Counted from the first letter of the stretch, positions 25,013 through 33,449 are shown. The stretch is 37,892 bases of DNA from Caloramator proteoclasticus DSM 10124 (GCF_900129265.1 NZ_FQVG01000024.1:1-37892), one strand, 5' to 3'. Notes: a model not told the origin generated them from the letters alone. Program-made: numbers and translations.

Positions 25013-25883
25013 TTTCCTCACCGTCCCCCACTTCATTTGATACAATTAAATAAGTTGCTGAAAAATCCTTATCAGAATAATTTTCTACAGCCCTATCATA
25101 GATATCCTTTACAAGATTAAATCCTTTTAGGTTAAGACCTAAATTCTTCATCATATTAAAGGCAATATTTACGTCCTTATGCATATTCGCAACCGAAAAG
25201 GCTGTTGTAAAATCCTTATTTATAATCGCCTTATGCTTTGTATCTAAATAAAAGTTTTGTCCACCCCCATAGGAAATAGCATCAACCACATCATTTAAGT
25301 TCATTCCAAGGCTCTTTGCAAAAACAAACATTTCATTTACGCTATTTTGTATCTGAGCAACCAACATATTGTGAATTATTTTCATATTAAGCCCCATTCC
25401 ATTGCTACCAAGATATATAATATTACTTCCCATACAGCTAAGATAATGTTTTACCCGCTCATAAGCCTCTTTGTCTCCGCCTACATATATACCTAAAGTA
25501 CCTGAAATTGCAGCTGCCTTTGATTTTACAACCGGTGCATCAAGCATAACTGCCCCTTTGTTTTGTACTTCCTTTGCAATCTCCATTGATACATCTGGCT
25601 CGATTGTGCTCATATCAACCCAAATCTGTCCTTCTCTTAAATGAGGAATAAGTTCCTTTGCTACCATTCTTACGTGTTCACTCTTTGGAACCATAGAAAA
25701 AATTACATCACAGTTTTTGGCTATATACTCAATACCTTGTGCTGCTTTTGCACCCTTGTCTACAAGCTTTTCAATTTTAGATTTATCAACATCATATACA
25801 TAAACTGTTTGTCCACTCTTTTTAATTAGATTTTCACTCATTGACTCTCCCATTATACCAAGCCCAATAAAACCTATACTCAA
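25002..25883 (-). CDS. 3-hydroxyisobutyrate dehydrogenase-family reductase (candidate sulfolactaldehyde reductase, YihU-like)
   Basis: A 293-residue NAD(P)-dependent beta-hydroxyacid dehydrogenase. The Rossmann motif GFIGLGIMGESM is at the N-terminus and the catalytic lysine is in GMGLNMKIIHNML. Ordinary family members have DAPVSGG at the substrate loop. Here it reads DAPVVKSKAAAISGTL, closer to the altered loop of E. coli YihU that binds the sulfonate (from memory). The expected reaction is NADH reduction of 3-sulfolactaldehyde to 2,3-dihydroxypropanesulfonate, which also regenerates NAD for fermentation. The frame extends to 25913 inside the transaldolase gene, but AAGGGGGAA is spaced for the TTG at 25883, giving SIGFIGLG after the initiator. 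The operon order supports the role. Confidence 0.8.
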   Translation of the reverse strand: MSIGFIGLGIMGESMSENLIKKSGQTVYVYDVDKSKIEKLVDKGAKAAQGIEYIAKNCDVIFSMVPKSEHVRMVAKELIPHLREGQIWVDMSTIEPDVSMEIAKEVQNKGAVMLDAPVVKSKAAAISGTLGIYVGGDKEAYERVKHYLSCMGSNIIYLGSNGMGLNMKIIHNMLVAQIQNSVNEMFVFAKSLGMNLNDVVDAISYGGGQNFYLDTKHKAIINKDFTTAFSVANMHKDVNIAFNMMKNLGLNLKGFNLVKDIYDRAVENYSDKDFSATYLIVSNEVGDGEENEA

Positions 25884-25885
25884 GC

Positions 25886-26551
25886 TTATTCCCCCTTTTC
25901 TGTGTTGTCCCAAGCATCCTTAAATATGTTTAATCCATAATCTGTAAATGGGTGATAGAAGCTTTCTTTATAGACTGCAAAACCACAGGTTACTATATCT
26001 GCTCCCATCTTTGCTGCATCGACTATTTGTTTACCATTTCTTACTGCTGCAACAATAATCTCTGTTTTAAAATTGAAGTTTCTATAAATATCCACTATAT
26101 CTTTAATATACTGAAATGTATCTTCGCCTGAACTTTCCTTCCAACCTATAAATGGAGAAACAAATTTTGCACCTATTCTTCCAGCTTGAATTGCCTGTGA
26201 TGGAGTAAAGACTAATGTAACGTTTGTTCTAATTCCCATCTCCTCAAGGCTCTTTGCTGCAATAAGTCCTTGTTCTGTACAAGGGATTTTTATAACAAAG
26301 TTTTTACTAAATTTTGCAATCCCTTTAGCCTCCTCTATCATTTCCTTTGAATCTATAATATGCGGATTTATTTCAACTGATATAGGGAAGTCCTTGCCTT
26401 CAAATTCCTCTGCAAGTTCCTTTATAACTGTTAAAAATGGTTTTCCACTTGCCTGTATGTGCCTTGGATTTGTGGTAACACCGTCTATCCCCCAATTTTT
26501 ATAGGCATATCTTATTTCCTCTATCTTTGCACTGTCTAAAAAGTATTTCAT
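25886..26551 (-). CDS. sftT: Transaldolase family protein, candidate 6-deoxy-6-sulfofructose transaldolase
   Basis: A 221-residue single-barrel transaldolase of the TalC/FSA size class. The Schiff-base lysine is in FVIKIPCTEQGL, and NVTLVFTPSQAIQAGR and GADIVTCGF are further family blocks. In ordinary members the beginning reads GVTTNPS or similar; here it is GVTTNPRHI, putting an arginine and histidine at the mouth of the active site, which could hold a sulfonate (inference). The expected reaction takes the three-carbon piece of sulfofructose onto glyceraldehyde-3-phosphate, making fructose-6-phosphate and sulfolactaldehyde. ATG 26551 follows GGAGGGG. It is the first gene of the operon, directly behind a promoter with an overlapping dyad. 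Confidence 0.82.
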   Translation of the reverse strand: MKYFLDSAKIEEIRYAYKNWGIDGVTTNPRHIQASGKPFLTVIKELAEEFEGKDFPISVEINPHIIDSKEMIEEAKGIAKFSKNFVIKIPCTEQGLIAAKSLEEMGIRTNVTLVFTPSQAIQAGRIGAKFVSPFIGWKESSGEDTFQYIKDIVDIYRNFNFKTEIIVAAVRNGKQIVDAAKMGADIVTCGFAVYKESFYHPFTDYGLNIFKDAWDNTEKGE

Positions 26552-26565
26552 AACAACCCCTCCAA

Positions 26566-26590
26566 TTGATTAATTATGTTAATTAATTAA
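26566..26590. promoter_or_regulatory. Candidate operator of the sulfoquinovose operon
   Basis: Arms TTGATTAATTA (26566-26576) and TAATTAATTAA (26580-26590) are inverted copies with one mismatch and a TGT centre. The dyad begins four bases downstream of the -10, covering the likely start of transcription. The ROK regulator encoded next door is the natural candidate to bind it. Confidence 0.55.
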
Positions 26591-26594
26591 TTCT

Positions 26595-26623
26595 ATTATA
26601 AATTATATTTCTATACTCTTCAA
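26595..26623 (-). promoter_or_regulatory. Promoter of the sulfoquinovose operon
   Basis: -35 TTGAAG (26618-26623), 17-base spacer, -10 TATAAT (26595-26600). Confidence 0.75.
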
Positions 26624-26654
26624 TAATATTCTCAATTTTCTTGAAATTTTAATT

Positions 26655-26688
26655 AATAAAAAAAGTAGGTACTTTATAGATACCCACC
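26655..26688 (-). terminator. Terminator of the ROK regulator gene
   Basis: Stem GTGGGTA/TACCTAC (one G-U pair) overlapping the stop codon and followed by seven T. Confidence 0.7.
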
Positions 26689-27894
26689 ATTAGATATAAA
26701 TCTATCTACAACTATTGATATTGGCCCTATTTTTTCTAATTGTCCATTATTTTGGCTTCTCTGCAGTTTTTCTATTACTGCATCATCCTTTATCTTCTCT
26801 ACAAAAATATTTTTTATCTTTTCTATTATTATGTCCTTTTCAAACATAGAACCATAAAGGATTATTCTGCTTGGATCAAGTAAACTTATATAATTTTCAA
26901 GGGATAAGCAGAAATAATATAGGGCTTCATCAACTATTTCTACAACTAAATCATCCTTTAATTCATATGCCATCAACACAGTATCCTTGTTTATATCATT
27001 AATATTTCCCGATGTTATTTCATATAAAATTGGAGTATTATCTTTACTATATATTTTTTGTAGTCTATCACCTACGGCCCACATTGACGCTATTGTTTCA
27101 AGACAACCTTGTTTTCCACATCTACACTCTAAACCATCAGGATAAACTATTGTATGCCCTATTTCTCCAGCTTTGTTATTGTTACCTGAATATATCTTAT
27201 TATCTATTATTATAGCCGAACCCACTCCAAATCCATATTTTATAAATAGTAGGCTCTCATTATTGCTGTTATCCTTTGAAGATAATATTTCACCCAAAGC
27301 AAGTGTCCTTACATTATTATCAATATACACCTTCATATTAAGTCTCTTTTCTAATTCTTCCTTTATAGGTACATTTTTTTCTATTATTCCAAAGGAATTT
27401 TTACTAACCCCTAAAGTAGAATCAACTTCTCCAATGACTCCAACACCTACACCTAATATATCTTTTCTTTCTATTGAATTTCTATTTAAAATTATACTTA
27501 TGCCATCTTTTATAATTTCTATTACTTTTCTATACCCAACACCTTTTTGAACAGGAACTCTATATACATCAACTATATCCAAATTAAGTCTTCCTAATGT
27601 TATTATTATATCTGGCTGCTCAATACAAACCCCTATTACATATTTGTATTTATAGTTTATATCTATATTTATTTCCTTTCTACCTGCTCTTTTTGTATCC
27701 TCAACCTCACCAGTTTCCACAATTAAACCCTCTTCTATCATTTCCTTTACATTAACAGTAATTGCAGCCGACGTTAATCCAATAAGTTCTGCTATTTTCT
27801 TCCTTGACATTTGCCCATTATTGTATAAAATCTTTAGGATTTCACCCCTATTTATAATTTTTATACTCTCCATATTTCTCCCCTTTATGTCCAT
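26674..27894 (-). CDS. ROK-family transcriptional regulator
   Basis: A 406-residue XylR/NagC-type repressor. A winged-helix domain covers about residues 15-75 (ILKILYNNGQMSRKKIAELI, then GLTSAAITVNVKEMIEEGLI). The ROK sugar-binding domain follows, with GVGVGVIGEVD and the signature EIGHTIVYPDG plus the zinc-binding CRCGKQGCLE. It is separated from the catabolic operon only by the operon promoter and reads in the same direction, so it is the likely local repressor. The inducer would be sulfoquinovose or an intermediate (inference). Two ATGs, 27894 and 27873, each have a good RBS (GGGGAGGAG; AAGGGGAG), and either may be used. Confidence 0.88.
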   Translation of the reverse strand: MDIKGRNMESIKIINRGEILKILYNNGQMSRKKIAELIGLTSAAITVNVKEMIEEGLIVETGEVEDTKRAGRKEINIDINYKYKYVIGVCIEQPDIIITLGRLNLDIVDVYRVPVQKGVGYRKVIEIIKDGISIILNRNSIERKDILGVGVGVIGEVDSTLGVSKNSFGIIEKNVPIKEELEKRLNMKVYIDNNVRTLALGEILSSKDNSNNESLLFIKYGFGVGSAIIIDNKIYSGNNNKAGEIGHTIVYPDGLECRCGKQGCLETIASMWAVGDRLQKIYSKDNTPILYEITSGNINDINKDTVLMAYELKDDLVVEIVDEALYYFCLSLENYISLLDPSRIILYGSMFEKDIIIEKIKNIFVEKIKDDAVIEKLQRSQNNGQLEKIGPISIVVDRFISNGGYL

Positions 27895-27929
27895 AGCTCT
27901 CCTCCCCTATAAGTCAATTCATTGAATAA

Positions 27930-27958
27930 AAAATGTCACATTTCACATGGGTGGCACT
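27930..27958. repeat. Intact copy of the 29-bp repeat
   Basis: AAAATGTCACATTTCAC-A-TGGGTGG-CACT is continuous here and supplies the last codons and stop of the yitT-like gene. The copy at 8216-8369 is interrupted by the 120-bp element. Confidence 0.75.
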
Positions 27959-28791
27959 TTAAAGCCTTTACCCCTTACTTCTGCTGCATCTAAGATTGTT
28001 ATAAAGGCTCTGTTGTCTATTTCAAGTATTTTTGCCTTTACCTTTTCAAGCTGATTTAAGGTTACTATGCAGTATATAACCTTTTTTTCATTGTTTGTAT
28101 ATGCACCCTCTCCATAAAGATATGTTATACCTCTGTGGATATCGTTTATTATATAATCTGAAACCTCTTTTACTCTGTCTGTTACTATCAAAAGCATTTT
28201 TTCATTGTTTATTCCCTTTAATGTTTTATCAAGTATCTTTGATGAAACATACATAGATATTAAAGTGTAGAGAGCAGTTTGAATTGAGCTTAATAAACTT
28301 CCAAGCATAACCACAAAAATATTTATTCCAAAGGATAGAGTTGATATATTTATACCTAATCTTTTCTTTGTGGCAACTGCAATTATATCTGTGCCTCCCA
28401 TTGAACCTTTGTTTTTAAGTGCAATTCCTACACCAAGTCCATTTAATACCCCTCCATAAATACAGGATAACAAAATATCATTAATGTGTATATATTCTCT
28501 TATTCCTTTTGTTAGAGTTAAGAATAAAGATAAAAATGCCACTCCTATAATACTTAATACTGCAAACTCCTTGTCTACTTCCTTTTTGCCATAAAGAAAA
28601 ATTGGAATATTAAGAAGAAGTACAAAAACTCCAGACGGAACCTTTGTTATATATTGTAGTAATATTGCTATACCTGATACTCCACCACTTAAAAGTTTGT
28701 GGGGAATAATAAAGGCATTAATTCCTACCGCTGATATTAAACATCCTAATGCTATAAAAAAAATTCTTTTTAATGTAGTTTTTAAATCCAT
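27943..28791 (-). CDS. YitT-family membrane protein (DUF161 + DUF2179)
   Basis: A 282-residue protein of the YitT family with five to six membrane helices in the N-terminal 200 residues (INAFIIPHKLLSGGVSGIAI, GIALKNKGSMGGTDIIA) and a soluble DUF2179 domain at the C-terminus (EKMLLIVTDRVKEVSDYI, AFITILDAAEVRGKGF). The biochemical role of the family is unknown. The frame is open to 28872, but GGGAGATGGAAAG sets the start at ATG 28791. Its last codons (after GKGFKVPPM) lie in a 29-bp repeat, so the natural C-terminus may have been replaced by a few residues. A -10 TATAAT lies at 28835-28840. Confidence 0.88.
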   Translation of the reverse strand: MDLKTTLKRIFFIALGCLISAVGINAFIIPHKLLSGGVSGIAILLQYITKVPSGVFVLLLNIPIFLYGKKEVDKEFAVLSIIGVAFLSLFLTLTKGIREYIHINDILLSCIYGGVLNGLGVGIALKNKGSMGGTDIIAVATKKRLGINISTLSFGINIFVVMLGSLLSSIQTALYTLISMYVSSKILDKTLKGINNEKMLLIVTDRVKEVSDYIINDIHRGITYLYGEGAYTNNEKKVIYCIVTLNQLEKVKAKILEIDNRAFITILDAAEVRGKGFKVPPM

Positions 28792-28900
28792 CTTTCCATC
28801 TCCCAAACCTTTTTTTAAATATTCTATGCAATAGATTATAACATTTAGTTCTTTTGAGGTGTACAAATTCAAAAATATTTTATAAATAATTAAATAATGC

Positions 28901-28929
28901 TTGTGTTATATTAAATAGTGTGTTATAGT
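28901..28929 (+). promoter_or_regulatory. Promoter of the zinc-ribbon gene
   Basis: TTGTGT (28901-28906), 17-base spacer, TATAGT (28924-28929). It would give a leader of roughly 85-90 nt. Confidence 0.55.
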
Positions 28930-28955
28930 TAATGTATATTCAAAAGTCAATATAA

Positions 28956-29015
28956 TTTCCTCTAAGGAAAGTATCTTGAACTCTTTGAATAAAAAATATA
29001 TTTTCCTTAGGAGGA
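28956..29015 (+). promoter_or_regulatory. Leader hairpin that can sequester the ribosome binding site
   Basis: TTTCCTCTAAGGAAA (28956-28970) pairs with TTTCCTTAGGAGGAA (29002-29015 region) over 14 base pairs with one bulged G. The second arm contains the AGGAGG ribosome binding site (29009-29014) of the zinc-ribbon gene. This is a possible thermosensor or protein-controlled switch. Confidence 0.65.
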
Positions 29016-29022
29016 ATAGGTA

Positions 29023-29193
29023 ATGGATAAGAATTTAGTATGTAAAGATTGTGGAAAGAATTTTATTTTCACAGAAGGAGAACAAAATTTCTACAAAGAA
29101 AAGGGATTTGAAAACGAACCACAAAGATGCCCAGATTGTAGAAGAGCAAGAAAGTCTGAAAGAATGAATAATAATAGAAGATTTTCAAGATAA
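29023..29193 (+). CDS. Small zinc-ribbon protein (56 aa)
   Basis: A 56-residue protein beginning MDKNLVCKDCGKNF. Two CxxC knuckles (CKDC, CPDC) form a zinc ribbon, with the well conserved segment FTEGEQNFYKEKGFENEPQR between them and a basic tail (RRARKSERM, NNNRRFSR). This short 'probable zinc-binding' family is common in Firmicutes, sometimes fused or next to cold-shock domains, and probably binds nucleic acid (inference). AGGAGG at 29009-29014 with eight bases to ATG fixes the start. It has its own promoter, a structured leader and a perfect terminator. Confidence 0.9.
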   Translation: MDKNLVCKDCGKNFIFTEGEQNFYKEKGFENEPQRCPDCRRARKSERMNNNRRFSR

Positions 29194-29196
29194 ATA

Positions 29197-29226
29197 AATG
29201 GAGAGCATATGCTCTCCATTTTTATT
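29197..29226. terminator. Bidirectional terminator after the zinc-ribbon gene
   Basis: Perfect palindromic stem AAATGGAGAGC/GCTCTCCATTT followed by TT; it also serves the convergent FG-GAP-like gene. Confidence 0.85.
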
Positions 29227-29227
29227 A

Positions 29228-30025
29228 TCAATACTCTTCCCCAAATATCGCCACATATTGCCTATCAACTTTAAATGCTTTTCCATCCCACTTCAACACT
29301 GTCTCAATAAAGCCCAATCCATCTGCCCCATACCTTCCTGATACCCCTTGAGCTGCGTAAAGCTCTAAAATACCATCTCTTTCAAAATCAATAGGGTAAA
29401 GTCCTCCAAGTGGTCTTACAAAACCCTCAATCGGCTCCTTTAACTTACCATTCTTATCGTATATTTCAGATAAATATTCTCTCCCCTTATACTGTATATC
29501 TAATGTGTACTTATAACCTAAAGTTTTGCTAATAACATCTACCCTATAATTATCCCTGTACATTACACTGTACTCGTATTCATCATTAAACCTATCTGAA
29601 TCAAACATCTTCTTTAAATCACTATTTAAAAATGAATAAACATAGCTGTATATTGTTCCTCCGCTTCCCCCTGTATCTATTGTAATCAATATCTCTTCTA
29701 CCTTATCCTTAGTAAAATTGCCAAGAAAAAGAGTTGGGTTGTACCCTGCATCGTTTTCTAACCTAACCCTTGTAAACCTCTGAGTTTTTCCGCATTGGAT
29801 AATTAAAGTAATGTTGTCTACAAAGGGACTTTCATCTCCATAGGGTTTATTGCCCATTAAAAATACATTGTCCTTTATACCATCTCCATTGACATCTCCC
29901 TTTTTAAAATCTATTATCTGTGCATTAAATACCTTTTTATCATCATCCCTTGTAAAGACTCTAAATTGATTTTTGTATCTTTCAAATTCTTCAATAGATA
30001 CAAAAGGACATATAAAATTTTTCAT
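29228..30025 (-). CDS. Cytosolic FG-GAP/VCBS-like protein, function unknown
   Basis: A 265-residue protein without signal peptide or membrane helix. The segment KGDVNGDGIKDNVFLMG has the D-x-[ND]-x-DG calcium-loop pattern of FG-GAP/VCBS repeats. Similar but weaker repeats follow (FTKDKVEEILITIDTGGSGG, FERDGILELYAAQG). This suggests a beta-propeller-like fold that may bind calcium. Such repeats usually occur in exported proteins, so a cytosolic version in a Clostridium-type genome may be a spore or unconventional-export protein (speculation). ATG 30025 follows AGAGGT. Single gene. Confidence 0.6.
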   Translation of the reverse strand: MKNFICPFVSIEEFERYKNQFRVFTRDDDKKVFNAQIIDFKKGDVNGDGIKDNVFLMGNKPYGDESPFVDNITLIIQCGKTQRFTRVRLENDAGYNPTLFLGNFTKDKVEEILITIDTGGSGGTIYSYVYSFLNSDLKKMFDSDRFNDEYEYSVMYRDNYRVDVISKTLGYKYTLDIQYKGREYLSEIYDKNGKLKEPIEGFVRPLGGLYPIDFERDGILELYAAQGVSGRYGADGLGFIETVLKWDGKAFKVDRQYVAIFGEEY

Positions 30026-30205
30026 ACCTCTACCTCAAAAAACTACTTCAGTTTTATAATATGAAAAAATAAACCTACTGTTGAATGTTGTTTTTTTAAA
30101 TTCATTTCCTTAAATTTACTTAACATAAATTTAATAAAAAATATAGTTTATTTAAAATTTTTATGCTAAAATATCGTTTGCACACTATTTAAGGAGGGAA
30201 CGTAT
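30026..30205. promoter_or_regulatory. Divergent region upstream of the chemoreceptor
   Basis: AT-rich. A -10-like TAAAAT sits at 30167-30172 without a convincing -35, and no flagellar sigma-type promoter was seen. Confidence 0.35.
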
Positions 30206-32218
30206 TTGAAGAAATTAAATTTCAAAAGTTTAAAGCAAAAACTACTACTTACATCTACAACACTTATTGTAACAATATCTATTGGTGTTTCATTGGTTTC
30301 AATGTTTGTATCAAAAAATTCATTAATTAAAACAGTAAATATGACTCTTCCTGAGGTTGCACAGCAGGCTGCTGAATCTGTGGAAAATGCAATTAAAGCA
30401 AACCTTATATCCCTTGAAACAATAGCAAGTGATAAAACATTTACTGACGAAACAATACCACTAAATGAAAAACTAAATATACTTGCAAAGGCTAAGGTTC
30501 AATACAATTACATTGGTGTGAGCTATGTCGACGCAAAGGGAAATTTAACCGATACAGATGGTAATTCCTTCAGCATTGCTGGACAAGAAAGTTTTGAAAA
30601 GGCAATGAAGGGAATAAGCAACATATCAGACCCTATAATTAGTAAAGTTGATGGAAGTATACTTGTTTTATATACTGTTCCTGTAAAAAATGATAAGGGA
30701 CAAGTTATAGGCTGTATTAGTGCTGCAAGAGATGGAAATGAGATAAGTAATTATTCAAATGATATAAAGTTTGGAAAGTCCGGACAAGCATTTATTATTG
30801 ATAGAACAGGTAATATAATTGCTCACAACAATAGACAACTTGTACTTGATAAATTTAATGCCATTGAAAAAGCAAAACAAGATAAGAGCCTTAAAGAACT
30901 TGCAGATATATTTAAAAAGATGATAGCTGGAGAAAAAGGGGCTGGAGAATATGTGTATCAAGGAGTTCGTAAATACGTAGGATATGCCCCAATAAAATCA
31001 ACAAATTGGTCTGTTGGTATTATGATTGAAAAGAAGGAAATATTAAAGGAACTTACAACACTTCAAGTAGGAATAGCATTAACAACAGTTGCATTTATAA
31101 TACTTGGTTCTTTCCTTGTTATGCTTCTTGCAAAATCAATTACTAAACCAATAGAAACTGCTGTTGAAAAGCTTGAGGTAATTTCACAAGGAAACTTAAC
31201 TGAAGAAACTCCAAGCGTTCTTTTAGAAAGAGCTGATGAAATAGGTAAAATAGCAAAATCAATTGAACATATGAGAAATACACTTCTTAACATTGTTAAG
31301 GATATTAAGATGAGTGCAGACAGCATAGGTAAGCAAACTGATTATTTATCATCTATATCTGAAGAACTACACGCCTCAAGCCAAAATATTGAATCTGCAA
31401 CAAATGATGTTGCACAGGGTACAATAAACCAAGCTCAAGATTTATCAGATATTACTAATATAATCTTTGAGTTTAGTACTCAACTTGAAGGAATTGTAGA
31501 ATTAATAAAGGATGTATATGTTAGCACAAACAATGTAAAACAAATGGCAGATAGTAGTAATAGCGATATGGAATATGCTATTCAATCTATTGAAAGCGTA
31601 AATGAATCCTTTAATAAACTAACTGAAAAGATACAGGAAGTTGGGGCTAATGTTTCAAAGATAAATGAAATTACAACTTTAATAAACAACATAGCTGAAC
31701 AGACTAACCTACTTGCCTTAAATGCTGCTATTGAAGCTGCTCGTGCTGGAGAAGCAGGTCGTGGTTTCTCTGTTGTTGCAGATGAAATAAGAAAGCTTGC
31801 CGAACAGAGTAAAAACTCCTCTTCAAATATTGCAAGCCTTGTTTATGATGTATATAATGAAACAAATGCTATGGTTAATACAACCGATGTAATGAAGAAA
31901 GAACTTGAAAATCAAATGGATAAGATATATACTGCACTACAGTCATTTAAATCAATTACAACTTCTGTTGATGAAATAGCACCTAAGATAGTTACAACAA
32001 CTAATTCAATCGAGGAATTAAACAAGAGTAAGGACAGTATAATAAATAAGATTGAATCTGCCTCAGCTGTCGCTGAAGAAGTTTCAGCATCTTCTGAAGA
32101 AATTGCAGCTTCAACTCAAGAAATGAGCAGATCCTCAGAGACACTTGCAGAATCTGTTCAACTTCTAAACAATATGAGCCAAAATATGAATGAACTTGTA
32201 GGGAAGTTTAGGGTGTAA
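30206..32218 (+). CDS. Methyl-accepting chemotaxis protein with Cache sensor domain
   Basis: A 670-residue transmembrane chemoreceptor. The first helix is about residues 12-34, followed by an extracellular Cache-type domain (about 40-280, including [17 protein letters not shown] and [18 protein letters not shown]). A second helix (about 285-308), a HAMP linker ([17 protein letters not shown]) and a long coiled-coil signalling domain follow. The tip that contacts CheA/CheW is intact: [19 protein letters not shown], then [18 protein letters not shown]. Many Glu/Gln pairs can serve as methylation sites. The ligand is unknown; small organic acids or amino acids are usual for Cache domains. The start is TTG 30206, seven bases after AAGGAGGG. 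Confidence 0.93.
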   Translation: MKKLNFKSLKQKLLLTSTTLIVTISIGVSLVSMFVSKNSLIKTVNMTLPEVAQQAAESVENAIKANLISLETIASDKTFTDETIPLNEKLNILAKAKVQYNYIGVSYVDAKGNLTDTDGNSFSIAGQESFEKAMKGISNISDPIISKVDGSILVLYTVPVKNDKGQVIGCISAARDGNEISNYSNDIKFGKSGQAFIIDRTGNIIAHNNRQLVLDKFNAIEKAKQDKSLKELADIFKKMIAGEKGAGEYVYQGVRKYVGYAPIKSTNWSVGIMIEKKEILKELTTLQVGIALTTVAFIILGSFLVMLLAKSITKPIETAVEKLEVISQGNLTEETPSVLLERADEIGKIAKSIEHMRNTLLNIVKDIKMSADSIGKQTDYLSSISEELHASSQNIESATNDVAQGTINQAQDLSDITNIIFEFSTQLEGIVELIKDVYVSTNNVKQMADSSNSDMEYAIQSIESVNESFNKLTEKIQEVGANVSKINEITTLINNIAEQTNLLALNAAIEAARAGEAGRGFSVVADEIRKLAEQSKNSSSNIASLVYDVYNETNAMVNTTDVMKKELENQMDKIYTALQSFKSITTSVDEIAPKIVTTTNSIEELNKSKDSIINKIESASAVAEEVSASSEEIAASTQEMSRSSETLAESVQLLNNMSQNMNELVGKFRV

Positions 32219-32225
32219 AAATTTT

Positions 32226-32266
32226 AAGAGCCCCAGTAATAAATTTCATACTGGGGTTCTTTTAAA
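32226..32266. terminator. Bidirectional terminator after the chemoreceptor
   Basis: Stem AAGAGCCCCAGT (32226-32237) with ACTGGGGTTCTT (32250-32261), then TTT. Confidence 0.8.
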
Positions 32267-32936
32267 TTATTTTATCTACATAACTTTGTAGTTTATCAAT
32301 ATCTTTTATTATAATTCTCTTATTTTTAATATCAATTATTCCTTCACTTATAAATCTATTAAGACATCTTGTAATAGTTATTCTTGAACATCCAACATTA
32401 TTTGCTAACTCTTGATGTGTATAGGACACACTAATAGAAACTTCTTCATCGGGATTTTTTTCTGAACAAGAAGCTAACCTTAATAATGTGTCAGCAATTT
32501 TTCCTATTGAATCATTAAAAATAGCAGATGTTAATTGGAGCATTACAATACGAAATTTTCTTGTTATGCTATGTATAAAATATCTATAAATTTCGGGTTC
32601 ATTTTCTAATACTGTCTCTAAAATATCTCTTTTTACTAATGCAATTTTAGACTTCTCTTTAGCTTTTAATATTGTAACGCATCTACCTCCACAAAAATAA
32701 GACATTTCCCCATATATTTCTCCTGGTCTTAAGACATATAGTAATTTTTCATTTCCCATTGAACTTATAATTTCAACCGATAAAATTCCCTCAACTACTA
32801 TAACTACATATTCTCCACTTTCTATATCTATAATTTCATTTTTATTATAGCTCTTTATAATTCCTTCTTTACTTAATTTTAAAAAGAATTGCCTCATCTT
32901 ATCTTGTCTTTTTTGTTCGAACCAATCAGAATACAT
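32262..32936 (-). CDS. Crp/Fnr-family transcriptional regulator
   Basis: A 224-residue regulator with an N-terminal cyclic-nucleotide-binding-type beta barrel (about 10-125: LLYVLRPGEIYGEMSYF) and a C-terminal winged helix (THQELANNVGCSRITITRCL, then NRFISEGII). No N-terminal cysteine cluster is present, so it is not an iron-sulfur FNR. The residues that bind cAMP in CRP are not conserved by eye, so the effector is unknown. The gene follows the 5-oxoproline-type operon after a terminator and has its own AT-rich dyad. A strong Crp-type dyad upstream of that operon is its likely target. ATG 32936 is preferred to the in-frame GTGs upstream because of the GGGGTGG spacing. Confidence 0.88.
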   Translation of the reverse strand: MYSDWFEQKRQDKMRQFFLKLSKEGIIKSYNKNEIIDIESGEYVVIVVEGILSVEIISSMGNEKLLYVLRPGEIYGEMSYFCGGRCVTILKAKEKSKIALVKRDILETVLENEPEIYRYFIHSITRKFRIVMLQLTSAIFNDSIGKIADTLLRLASCSEKNPDEEVSISVSYTHQELANNVGCSRITITRCLNRFISEGIIDIKNKRIIIKDIDKLQSYVDKII

Positions 32937-32957
32937 ATTCACCACCCCAACAAATTA

Positions 32958-32982
32958 TTTAATTTAATTATATTAAATTAAA
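32958..32982. promoter_or_regulatory. Perfect AT dyad over the -10 of the Crp/Fnr gene
   Basis: Ten-base arms TTTAATTTAA and TTAAATTAAA with a TTATA centre. On the minus strand the centre and adjacent A form TATAAT (32967-32972). It could be autoregulatory, but low sequence complexity weakens the claim. Confidence 0.4.
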
Positions 32983-32996
32983 AGAAAAATTTATAT

Positions 32997-33026
32997 ATAA
33001 AAAAAGAGCTATTTAAGCTCTTTTAA
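32997..33026 (-). terminator. Terminator of the DUF969-DUF979-pcp-GGCT operon
   Basis: Stem AAAGAGCT/AGCTCTTT overlapping the GGCT stop codon, followed by a T-run on the minus strand. Confidence 0.75.
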
Positions 33027-33449
33027 AAAATTTTTCCAACTTCCATATTTGATATAAATGGCATTTTTAAAAAAATCAATATCATTATCTACGTTATAAA
33101 TATAAGCAAAAGCATAATCTATTTTATTTTCTTCAAAATTTTCAACAACTATTACCTTTCTTATATATTCATTATTTATATTGCCTTCACCAAAATATTG
33201 TTCCAACAAATCTAATTCTTTTAATACATTATCAAAATCATTTATTTCAATTAGTTCACCATAAACATAATCATCCCCATCTATCATTGCAGGATAACCC
33301 TTATTTTTAAGATGGTATAACTTGCCCTTTGTTTTTACATTCTTTTTACTTATCACTTTTCCTTCTAAATATTTTTTGTAATTATACATGCCTTCCATTA
33401 GGCTGCCATATACAAATAATTTTGTTATATGACCATATTCTGTTAACAT
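33009..33449 (-). CDS. Gamma-glutamylcyclotransferase-like (GGCT/AIG2) protein
   Basis: A 146-residue protein of the GGCT/AIG2/BtrG fold. The phosphate-loop-like motif [10 protein letters not shown] near the N-terminus and a Glu in LDLLEQYFG match the family's substrate loop and catalytic acid. Enzymes of this fold release 5-oxoproline from gamma-glutamyl amino acids or similar amides. It overlaps the end of pcp by seven bases, with its RBS (GAGGGG) inside pcp, so translation is coupled. The pairing with pcp, which also releases 5-oxoproline, suggests both feed one product. The exact substrate is not known. Confidence 0.78.
   Translation of the reverse strand: MLTEYGHITKLFVYGSLMEGMYNYKKYLEGKVISKKNVKTKGKLYHLKNKGYPAMIDGDDYVYGELIEINDFDNVLKELDLLEQYFGEGNINNEYIRKVIVVENFEENKIDYAFAYIYNVDNDIDFFKNAIYIKYGSWKNFLKELK

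Noticed and set aside
32262-32936. Regulator as an oxygen-sensing FNR
   Set aside because: No N-terminal cysteine cluster for an iron-sulfur centre.
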